Shown in pieces: positions 55,401-64,000 of a stretch of 64,000 nucleotides of DNA. Position 1 is the stretch's first letter, and each line of letters starts with the position of its first letter. The stretch spans positions 13,494,501 through 13,558,500 of the forward strand of contig CM066916.1 in assembly GCA_033964015.1 (NCBI GenBank). Direction: 5' to 3'. A model generated the notes under the pieces. That model made no database searches and was not told the origin of the DNA. It worked only from the letters and a program-made list of their open reading frames with translations. A program made the translations under genes and the position numbers. Origin of the DNA: Scolanthus callimorphus (taxonomy: Eukaryota; Cnidaria; Anthozoa; Actiniaria; Edwardsiidae).

Positions 55401-58400
55401 CCCCCCCTTTCTCGGAAATTTTCCCATACATTTACTGTATTTGCTGGAGAAAATTTGCGCATTTTCGTCTTATGTTTTCACTATCCTGGATCCACCCCTG
55501 GGAGGTCACTCCCAGAAAACAAAATCACCTTCCATGCATTGTTCTCATTCCTAGAAGTTTAGCCCTACTTTAAAAGAAAATGAATGGAATGCATTTTGAC
55601 ATTTGCCATTTCAGACAGACAGACAGACAGATTTATTTGGCACCTTATACAAGAACAGTACATAACTGTTGGTCCAAATAATTCGATAAAACACACACTA
55701 TTTACATATTATACATATTTAGAAGCACTTAACCTTTTAGTATCATTTGCCATTTCAATTTGTGTTAGCAATCAGTCATCCCCCCCCCCCCACACACACA
55801 CACTGAAGGGATTGGAAATTAGAAAAGACATTTTACTGGTACATAATTATATCTGTATAATTATGCTTCTCCTTTTTTAAATAAGTTATAATTGGACCTG
55901 TTTCACCAATGTACACTTATGCATACAATATCTGTCTGTCTGTCTTACAGGGGAGGGGGTCAATTTACCTGATCAAGGCTCGAGACTGCAACTGCTACGG
56001 TTACAAAATTGACTAGATTTTTCTGTTTTGCAACTAAGAAATACATGTTAGTCGCAAAATCGCTACTGATCAGATGTGATTCAAGAGTGGAGAAGGGCTG
56101 CTCTGAAATGCCTTACTTTTATTGATATCGAAAAAAAGTTCATAGCTGGTTCAGTGACTAGGAGGCTGTAGGCACATATCTTATGACATTCCGCTGCAAA
56201 TCACTCTCCAGCGCATGTATTATGGACATTGGCCATCTCACATGAATGTGCGCCATGGCTGCAATTTTTAAGGAAATGCGACTAACTTTTCTCATTTTGC
56301 AATGCTGACTTTCCAGAGGGTTAAGACCTTATTTTCCATACAGTGTATTGTATTTTAGGGGTGGGGGGTGGGGGGGAGGGGGGAGGGGGGTGGGGGGTGG
56401 GGGGTCAATTTACCTGTATTATTTTGCCTTTTTTTTTGGGGGGGGGGGGGGGGGGGTCTGGAATGTGTGGTTCCAAAAAAACATCCATATTTCTTGTCCA
56501 AGGGACAAGAACAATTGTCTATCAATCAGCTGTCAACAAGTCAACACGTCGGAACATTGGTCTTACTGTTAAAATCAAAATTTATATAGTATTCATATTA
56601 GTATTCATAGTTTCTGGCTTTTTCCACCTAAAACATTTCTATTGATTGCATTGCATAGGATTTTATACCAAGCTGTTTGCATTCTAAAATAAGAGCATGT
56701 TTACAGCCACCCAGACCGGTGTCACACTATGCTCTCCCCATCAGGAGAACTTAGCGTGACACTGGTCTGGGCGGCTGCGAGGAGACTAGAACAACTTATG
56801 CAGATGAGTTAGAATATTGACATCATGAATTATTAAGGACCAAAGTCATGAGCAAATTACCTACTTATTTGCCGGTTCTCCACACACACCTTTTTTATCT
56901 GTGCAATTAAAATAATATTTTTCCTGACAGGCACGCCTCTGAGATAACTATTTTTGCAGGAGACTGAACATTTATTGACATATGTTTGCCATTTTTTGTC
57001 TAGAGTGTTTTGATTATGATTGCAAATTCAAGTGCAGAAGTGGGAGGAACTATCAACTATCAAATTTATTAACTTTCAACAGAATTGGCTCAAAATGTAT
57101 TTTACAGTAGGGTAAAATAGATTTCTTTCATTCTATCAGAGTAACTTATAAGCTTACCATTTTTTTTATAGGAAAAACATTTTGTGAACACTATTTTAAA
57201 GCTTAAGTTAAGTTTAACAATTATTTCTCCCTTCTTCACATATTTTGCGCAAAGTATTAGTAATTATAAAAAATATGGTTCTTGGTATCGCTTGCAAGCC
57301 GTCCTACTCTAGTGCAAGCTTCCAGTAACTTATTTTACTTGTTTTTTGGATAATGTGAGAACCTCCTTGTGGAAGATGCCATTTTCTACCAAACCTCCTT
57401 TTGACGGATGTCGCTTTATCTTTAAGAATACATGTAAAATCCTTCTGCTGATGAATCTGGCTCAAATTGACACATCTTAATTGTACACATAAACGATTGG
57501 ACATAAATGCAATATTTAGTTGGTTTTTCTTGATTCTTAGCCAACACACTCCATATAAATCAGCAAAATAGTGGTAAAGTAGCGAGAGGACCGTAGGCCG
57601 CCATGTTGTTTTCCGACGATTTCCGAACCTTTCCGAAGTTACCTCCCGAAGTAGTCCCGAAGATCACCTCCTTCTGAAGGATGACATCTAGCCACGACCA
57701 AACCATAAATGGCACGTTCAATAATGTTGAATCAAATGTTGGTTTAGAAGCTACTGATATTTGTGACGTGTTGTTGTAAAGCAAAAACTGTGCAGAGCAC
57801 CACTGGTCGTTTGCTTGCATGGTTACCTCAATTAAAAAAAGTATGCAGAGTGAGTAGAGTGCATTAAATTATGACCCAGGCGTACTTAATCGATGCCAAT
57901 CGATCATCGAAAACCAATCAATAAATCAATATCAATCGATGGAAATTGCTTAATTAATATCGATTGATATTGATCAATCAATGACCAATTGATAGTCACA
58001 CGAAGATCGTCCGAAATTACAAGGATTGGCATCGATTGCTATTGGCTTACAGCGAGCCAAGTTCAACTCATGGCGCATCATATTACAATGCCTCATGCTT
58101 GCTAAAATCGATGCTGAAACAAATTCAAAAACGTTGGGTTTCACGGAAAACTCAACGCATCCCGGCCGCCTACGATTTCCTTCACACAAATGGGGTTTGT
58201 ACAAATTATTTTCCTGCCGTGGAGTCCCCTCAAAAATACATTACTACATAATACAATTACAAGATAATGGATTTATAGTATTTATTTATTTCTACGAAGC
58301 TTACAATAAAACATATTTCAACTTGAGTTCAACTTGATAGGTTATTTTACTGCGTCAGTAGTTGTTGTTTGCTGGCATGTGATTGTATAATCGAAGCACA

Positions 58401-60299
58401 TCGTTGCCAATCAATAACAATCGATGCCAATCAATATCAATTGATGCCAATCGATACCAATTGATGCCAATCGATACCAATCAATGTCAGTCGATAATAT
58501 GTCACAGCCAGGTTGGTTATCGATTGATAATCGATTTCCAATATCAATCAATTGATTGTTATTAAGCAATTATTGGATGAGGTTTTGTGATTTCCAGAAT
58601 AAACAATGTCGAGACAAGTGGAATCAGGCGAGGCCGTAAGGCCGAGCCTGATTCCACTTGGCGAGACATTGTTTACTCTGGAAATCACAAAAAACGAATT
58701 CAATAATTGTTTTATTATACATTGATTGAGTAGAAATCCTTCTTTTTCTGTCAAGCAATTTCTTTTACACAAGCGCCTTGTTAGATAGGGAAAAACATTC
58801 AAGTGCTCTAGTCCCATTATGCATTGCGCGCGCAGGATCAAGAATCAGCTAGCTGATTCTTCAAGAATCAGCATGCTGATTCTTGGAGACCCTCAAAGTG
58901 CGCGATTCCCAAAGTAAAGCGCGCGCTTTTAGCCAATCAGAATCGAGATAGTGAGTACAATGTATAATAATGATTGATATTGATTGGTATCGATTGCTAT
59001 CGATTATTGGCTTTATCGATTACGCCACTGAAGGTCAAGGTACAGGGGTCACAAGAATGAGAAAGGTGTCCGCAGCACCTGATAAACAAGGAACAATTTG
59101 TTCTTTTAAGTTTGATTTCAAGTGATGGAATACTGATACCCTCATTTTGATTTGAACAAGAGAAGGCCAGTCTGTAGGAAATCGTTTCCTCTTGTGTGAC
59201 AATTCTATTATTACATGAATTTTTCATCACTGTGTGCATGTACGTCACAGGGACGTCAACTCTCCCAGTTTTGCCAGGAGTCTCAATATTTTTCGCTTCG
59301 TCTCCCGGGAAAAATTCAAGATTATGACTGCCATACATTTCTGTATTTCTCCCATGAATTTCATGAAATTTCACCATTTCAAGGTGGTCTCCAGAGTTTT
59401 GAAGTCCTGGGGTTGGCATCCCAAACTGACATCACTAACTCACAAATAACACTCAGGTCACTGTTGTTTCCAGACGTTAACAGATGACATTTAACTTTTA
59501 CTATAGGTGCTGTCAAGTCCAGAAGACTATGATGACATTGCAGCTTTGAAAAAAGACAAACAAGCTTACCTGAGGATACACCCTGATGTGGAAAGAGCTA
59601 TAAGGTACATTATCGTCGGTATATGGTATATACGGTACATATACCAAATGTGTGGTTCCAGAAAATATCCACCACCCCCACGGAAGGGTGTTGAAAAGTA
59701 CCCCCCCCCCCTGGAATTTTCAATCCCTTCCATGGGGGGTGGGGAGGGGGGGGAAATATTTTCTGCGGTGAAAGAATCTGCCTGCATACCTTCCCATGGA
59801 CTACATTTTTGACAAATTTTCTTTACATTTTCTAGTATTCAACCCCTAACACATTCTTTCTTATAGACCTCCCCCCCCCCCCACACACAACACATACACA
59901 CACGCCCCACTTCAAAGGATGTCCTCCACAATCCGTGCGTCCAGTATACTTTGTTCAACCCCAAAAATGTTGTTCAATGTTTAAGTGATTTAAAACAAAA
60001 CTTATTATTTGTAAATTCTTTTTACTTGATTCAGAATCCAGCAAAATGACATTGAGAACATTCCAGCCTTCATATTCTTGGCCTTGTTGTATGTGCTGAC
60101 CAAGCCAGTCCAACATGTCGCCTTCATTGCCTTCGGTGTGTTTGTGGCTGCACGTATTCTACACACCACTCTCTATTGGTTGGCAGCTCCTCACAGGGTC
60201 CGTGGAATGTTCTTTATCATTGGTACGCTAGTTAATCTTTTCTGGCTGGTAATGTCCTATGGATTGGTGTTCAAGCCTTTATTAAGTAGAGCAAAATAG
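50898..60299 (+). CDS. MAPEG family membrane enzyme (mPGES-1/MGST1-like)
   Basis: Three exons, 50898-51020, 59507-59604 and 60035-60299, with GT-AG introns and matching phases, total 161 residues. MAPEG enzymes are about 150-160-residue, four-helix, glutathione-dependent trimers of the ER membrane that make prostaglandin E2 or conjugate electrophiles. Helix 1 (FAVSSVLLILKMFYVVFLLG) ends with the family's positively charged loop. Exon 2 has PEDYDD and HPDVERAIR. Exon 3 opens with QQNDIENIPAFIFLALLYVL, matching the MAPEG signature (ERxxRxxxNDxE), then two more membrane helices. Helix 1 and HPDVER look slightly closer to prostaglandin E synthase than to MGST1, but I cannot decide. Intron 1 is 8.5 kb and carries a MULE-like element; intron 2 is 430 bp. 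Confidence 0.92.
51848..52187. mobile_element. MITE related to 7276-7676
   Basis: Left CCGGGGGGGGACTCCCATAT ... GGGGGTGCTCGTC; right GAACGAGCACCCCTGCCCC ... GGGGAGTCCC. The interior repeats 'ACCTTTTAGG' rather than 'CCCTAAGGGATAG'. It is nested in the MULE-like element. Confidence 0.75.
52640..54518. repeat. Minisatellite built from the MULE terminal motif
   Basis: About forty units of 40-55 bp share GCCTCCTTCTGAAGGATGAC, spaced by AT-rich TAAAATGTTTTAAAATCACA-type sequence. The core holds the palindrome TCCTTCTGAAGGA and equals the complement of the element's own subterminal motif (GTCATCCTTCAGAAGGAGG at 51278-51296). Open frames in it are artefacts. Confidence 0.92.
54895..55090. mobile_element. 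MITE, TGTGGTTCCAGAAA family, copy 2
   Basis: Left TTTGGTTCCAGAAATTATCC, right GGATATTTTTTTGGAACCAC; the interior is G/C-homopolymer-rich (GGAAATTCCAGAGGGGTGGG). Confidence 0.75.
55345..55374. repeat. Poly(C) tract
   Basis: A C run of about 26. The rest of 55091-57354 contains (CAGA)n at 55612-55631, its inverse (TCTG)n at 55929-55945 and poly(G) runs at 56357-56403 and 56436-56456. No gene was found. Confidence 0.8.
58570..58712. mobile_element. Foldback with nested palindrome
   Basis: Outer arms GTGATTTCCAGAATAAACAATG / CATTGTTTACTCTGGAAATCAC and inner AAGTGGAATCAGGC / GCCTGATTCCACTT. Confidence 0.8.
58738..58975. repeat. Interspersed repeat, copy 2
   Basis: Related to 40750-40940, with extra palindromic AAGAATCAGCTAGCTGATTC and AGAATCAGCATGCTGATTCT. 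Confidence 0.7.
59650..59768. mobile_element. MITE, TGTGGTTCCAGAAA family, copy 3
   Basis: Left TGTGGTTCCAGAAAATATCC, right GGAAATATTTTCTGCGG (terminus eroded). It sits in MAPEG intron 2, only about 45 bp after the exon 2 donor. Confidence 0.75.
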
Positions 60300-62624
60300 T
60301 TGTTCTTCCATGTTGTGTAAGCACATTCTTAACTATTTACAGGAAGTCTGAATAATCTTGCATGTTTGCAAGCAGTGCAACTTGGACCCAGCTTAATTCT
60401 TCCTCCAGCGGCTTTTTTGTCAAAGATAGCCTCTCACGAAATACCATTGACTTTTATATTTATTTTTATAACAGGTGTAAATCCGTGCATGGCAATCCAA
60501 TTTTTATATGCCTTGTGTTCTCATCTTTAGATCCAACCCAGTGTTTAAACTTTGCCCACAAAGTCGCTCACATCATTATATGTTATTTTAAATCATAAGG
60601 TCGCCTTTTTCTAGCCAACTTTACATGTATAAAGCAATATTTTACAACAGCCAGCAATTTACTTGGCTCTATTTCCTCCAGTCTATATATTCTTTTGCGT
60701 ACTGTGCTGACTTTCTTGCCATTTGGACCAAACAGATTGTACAGAAAGAACCCCACAAGTACTGTCACACTCATTTTTTTCATAAAAGCTTTAAAAAAAT
60801 TATATTTATTAAAAAGTTAATTCTTTTTGTCACAGCCGGCTAGTCCATTCTATAAGCTTACCAACGATATATAGGTTGACATGTTTTGTTTAAACTAAGG
60901 ACGAGTATGATGTTTTTTTCCGAGGGCGTGCGCGAAGGTTCTCAGTAACCTTAAGACTAACAACTAGGATGCGACTGCAGTCACAAACGTTGCAAATGGT
61001 TAGGGGCCAAATATGTCCAGGAGCGCAACGTTGTGTTGTTACAAAAAGCATGGGAAAATAATTGAAATAATCAATATTTTCCATTTATCATCATTACATT
61101 CCTTCACCAAAGCAATCTTCTGTTATTTTTGTGAACTTCAACGTTTTGAAACCACTAAATTTGGTTCGCGTGATATTTTTCTTATGTCGTTATGTCGCAA
61201 GTGTGCAGGCTTTAGAGACTGCGTTAGGAACACAGAGTCCATTATAAGCGAGGAGAGCGAGCTTAGTGAGACTCGTTACTTCGTCACTCGCTTATCCACT
61301 CCGTGGCTAGCTCAAGTTTGCACCGCTCGCTTACATGTGTATGGACTAAAACAAAAAAAAAAAACAAGAAAGTCAGCACAGGACGCAAAATAATACACAC
61401 ACTCGAGGAAGTAGAGGTGTGTGAAGTTTATTAGTAATTATAGCATAATTAAAGCAAGAATGTTTTCATTCAGATGCGTTGCCGGGACGTTTTGGCGGGT
61501 ATACAGGCTATGCTAAAGAAAAAGTGCAACCCTTTATTTCCGTGGTACATTACTGCGCTATTTGAGTTGTGCCCGTGTGGCGTACAAATAGCTACGCGTC
61601 TGTCATTTCCAGTTAGACTTACTTCCAGTTAGTCTTTCAAACCATCACCTGCACAAAAAAAACATTTTCTCTTGGATCTACGTCAGCGTAGTACCGGGTT
61701 TGTTTTTTTACTTCCTTTCTTTTTGCTTTTTTTTGTCTTCTTAAAAGACAATAGCTTCTACGTTCTGCCAGCAGAGGAAAGTTTAGAGAAATTCTATATA
61801 ATTATTCAAAGCTTCAGGAGCCTAGATTTCGCTAGGAAAATAGCACGAGAAAAGGGATATCGCACGATTTCGCTAGGAAAATAGCACGAGAAAAGCGAAA
61901 TCGCACGAGTCGCGCAACGACGAGGGCGATATCGCATTTTTGAGTGCTATTTTCGTCGGAATCTACCGACCGAAGACTTTGAATATACTTGAATCGTATA
62001 ATATGTCGTCCGCAGTTTCCACAGAAAAAGAGATATCATACGATTCTAATAATGATGCCTTCCCCGGCCACGTCTAGTGGATTTTCTTGGTCAACCCGAT
62101 CTTGTTCCGTTAACTAATCCTGCTGCCAATAAAAAGGCGCATAACTCACCATCCATTGTAGCTTTTTACTAAAATCACCATGCTCTTTTCTTTTCAGAGC
62201 ATTATTTGGGCGAAGCTGCTCATTTTAAGCGGGGTGACCGGGTCACGTGACCTCTTAGTGTAAAAAGCCTAGAGAACCATTATCAAATTCATCCCTTATT
62301 CATAGGATGCTTATCCAATATCTGCACTGGGTTCGTATCAGGTGACACTACTTGTATCCCCCGATAAAGAATGGCTAGTTGTCTGATATAGAATACTAAT
62401 ACGGACAAATTTTATCAGGAAGTCCCTCAACCCATTCTGTCACATATTCACTACGTACTACAACGTAGCTTCTTTTATCCAAATCAAGTTGTTAAGCTAG
62501 GATTACTTGCCGTGTAATAGTACTAAGCCTTTGCCAGAAAGTAAATATCAAAAATCTCATTTTCATTGACATTGTTTAATTTCCAAAAAGGTTGCTAATC
62601 TGAGCTGCGGCTGGATAGTCCTTC
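60300..62624. other. Intergenic region
   Basis: Contains the MAPEG 3' UTR of unknown length (no canonical AATAAA stands out; ATTAAA near 60807 is possible), a relative of the 5626-5810 MITE interior at 61010-61210, and a direct duplication of ATTTCGCTAGGAAAATAGCA at about 61826 and 61869. No gene was recognised. Confidence 0.5.
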
Positions 62625-62914
62625 TTACTGCGATTTTCATAATTCTGCCACTTGACATTCCCGAACGCCAAACTGCGTTTTGCTTCCGTCAATCAAACCT
62701 TTTAAGTTAAGTCCACGCATGTTTTCTTAGTTTGGTTTGCATTTTATAGTGAAACATTTTGTTTTGAAGCCTAGCTAGACCCTATCAGTTCACAAGATCT
62801 ATCAAAACCTCCGTGAAATCACCCAGAGCTGTTCACTCGTTTGATTGACGGAAGCCAAACCGCGGTTTGTAGGTTGGTGTAGATTTCGCAGAATTATGAA
62901 AATCGCAGTAAAGG
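62625..62914. mobile_element. MITE, TTACTGCGATTTTCATAATT ends
   Basis: Inverted ends TTACTGCGATTTTCATAATT and AATTATGAAAATCGCAGTAA, plus an inner pair GCTTCCGTCAATCAAAC / GTTTGATTGACGGAAGC. It ends about 13 bp from the stop codon of the minus-strand gene, so it lies in its 3' UTR. Confidence 0.82.
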
Positions 62915-62926
62915 TGTCTTCGTTAT

Positions 62927-63169
62927 CTACGTACTCATGGCGTGATTCTCATGCGATTCATCGGCAGCCCGGATGGTTTTGATTGTCATGATTTCTACTC
63001 CTTCTATCTCAGTTCCTGGAATCACAGGATCGGGATTACCCCAGTTTCCCATCTGAATCCCGTTTGAAGCGGTGCGTGGGAAACCGCTCGCCTTCTGTGT
63101 GCTCCAACCATCACCGTAGCTAACGACGGGATAAGCGGGTTCCCCGTGCTTGGGCACGTCTAGACCTGT
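62927..63169 (-). CDS. Terminal exon of an unidentified gene
   Basis: The minus-strand frame runs from a good acceptor (TATTTTAACAG at 63170-63180) to a TAG stop at 62927-62929, about 80 codons. The composition is protein-like, not repeat-like (HGEPAYPVVSYGDGWSTQK, QMGNWGNPDPVIPGTEIEG). It has no membrane segment or cysteines and I do not recognise a domain. Upstream exons would lie at higher coordinates beyond the window; 63181-64000 shows none. It could be the C-terminus of a secreted or enzymatic protein, but there is no basis to choose. Confidence 0.55.
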   Translation of the reverse strand, partial: TGLDVPKHGEPAYPVVSYGDGWSTQKASGFPRTASNGIQMGNWGNPDPVIPGTEIEGVEIMTIKTIRAADESHENHAMST

Positions 63170-63180
63170 TAAAATACAGA

Positions 63181-64000
63181 TGGCGAATGTTTGTTAGCAA
63201 CTGACCTGGTAAAACCCGACCTGGTGGAGATTTTTACCCTACCTGGTGGATTTGTTGCTCCGTGGTACCTGCCGAGTTTTCAAAATCTCCCTGACAGATT
63301 TTCCCCTTCCCTGGTACAAATTCCGACTGACCTGGTACTGTTCCGGTGCATTTTCCCCAAGCGAAAATAGGCAAAATTTTACAATTCCCAAACAACCGAC
63401 TGATTTTACGTTTTGCATGTCCTAACGCCCATGGTTCTGCTTGAAAGTGTTTGCGCTTTTATTACTTTATCTTGTGAAACTCTTCCCCAAAATATCCTCC
63501 AAAACGCGAATTTTGTCTGACAATCTCCCAACTTAGCCAAAGTATCTGGGTACTAAAATTTGTACATTAAGATTTTCCAAAGGGACAGTACCGGGGCAAA
63601 TATATATCTCAGCGCGCCGTGCCATTGTATATATATAGATGTTTACATGGCAAGAGCCTGACAACAATATCAAGCTCTTACCAAGTAATAATTTATTTAT
63701 ATAGAGCAGATTTCGTATGACTGTGAAAAGTACCGTGACAAAGCTGTTCCGCGCCGCGAACGTGACCGTTGCCGCGACTACGTGATTTCTTGGCGATTTC
63801 ATTCCATCGACAGCAGGCCAGCATCGGGCAGAATGGCGGGACATATGCTTATGCGCATATAATTAAAAGCCTAGAATCACTCGCTAGAACCTCATTATCT
63901 TGTTGGCGGGAACCTCAAATACAGAGAAAAGAGCAAAATGCATACCAAATAGGCTGCTAAAAACTCTTATTACCGCTTTGCTTTAAAAGCTTATCCCCGG
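63181..64000. other. Intron or flank, nothing recognised
   Basis: Sequence upstream of the terminal exon. A local ACCTGGTNNA repetition occurs at 63205-63340. No exon, RNA gene or TIR element could be supported. Confidence 0.4.

Larger units (their letters stand above)
51263..57699. mobile_element. MULE/Foldback-like element, 6.4 kb, 9-bp target duplication
   Basis: Long terminal inverted repeats: left arm 51263-51594, right arm 57355-57699, starting GGTCGTGGCTAGATGTCATC. AAACCATAA flanks both sides exactly (51254-51262 and 57700-57708). A 9-bp duplication with long TIRs is typical of Mutator-like and Foldback elements. No transposase frame was recognised, so it is nonautonomous. Inside are a minisatellite, several MITEs and homopolymers. 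It occupies MAPEG intron 1. Confidence 0.88.
57886..59033. repeat. ATCGAT-rich region with inverted edges
   Basis: GGCGTACTTAATCGATGCCA at the left edge is roughly mirrored by ATCGATTACGCC at the right. Clusters of a CAATCGATGC-type 12-bp repeat lie at 57895-57990, 58400-58500 and 58970-59025. This may be a further TIR element containing the foldback and the repeat at 58738-58975. Confidence 0.45.

Noticed and set aside
56343..56645. Glycine/tryptophan-rich frames
   Set aside because: Produced by poly(G) and MITE sequence.
63533..63844. Minus-strand frame of about 100 codons as a further exon of the right-hand gene
   Set aside because: No convincing splice sites in phase with the 62927-63169 exon and low-complexity content.

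Overview
The window looks like nuclear DNA of an invertebrate animal, most likely an anthozoan cnidarian (coral or sea anemone). The reasons are many short exons with GT-AG introns, a STAND/TPR gene of the type expanded in corals, dense palindromic MITEs, tRNA-derived SINEs, CR1/L2-type LINEs and a Ty3-type element with an envelope gene. The species was not identified; no search was run.

Layout. 1-650: tandem repeat of about 130 bp. 934-16878 (+): 3' part of a NACHT-type STAND/TPR gene in 19 exons; five exon phases are one base short, so it is either a decaying gene or locally mis-assembled. 18020-50737 (-): a complete SMYD5-like SET/MYND methyltransferase gene in 11 exons, summing to exactly 402 codons. 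50898-60299 (+): a complete three-exon MAPEG gene (mPGES-1/MGST1-like), divergent from SMYD5 across about 160 bp. 62927-63169 (-): the terminal exon of an unidentified gene entering from the right.

The long SMYD5 and MAPEG introns are full of mobile DNA. The last SMYD5 intron holds a 10.9-kb retrovirus-like Ty3 element (18204-29138, same strand as SMYD5). Its 448-bp LTRs are almost identical and it has a 4-bp target duplication. It encodes gag, protease, RT/RNase H/integrase with a C-terminal chromodomain, and an envelope-like glycoprotein. Between pol and env, on the opposite strand, lies a small three-exon gene for a RING-like zinc-binding protein with canonical introns. An antisense, intron-bearing accessory gene inside an env-bearing chromodomain element is the most unusual structure here. 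A textbook -1 frameshift heptamer sits directly on the gag stop.

SMYD5 intron 5 holds a short LTR element (31493-38663, 5-bp target duplication) hit by two LINEs, one in its body and one inside its 3' LTR. SMYD5 intron 1 holds a candidate 8.2-kb element bounded by inverted GGGATCCC-rich arrays. MAPEG intron 1 holds a 6.4-kb MULE/Foldback-like element (51263-57699) with terminal inverted repeats of about 335 bp and a perfect 9-bp target duplication; inside it the element's own terminal motif is amplified into a 1.8-kb minisatellite.

The remaining intronic and intergenic DNA is largely short inverted-repeat elements, several present as multiple copies in the window. The three host genes show no evident functional link. 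The SMYD5-MAPEG pair probably shares a bidirectional promoter.
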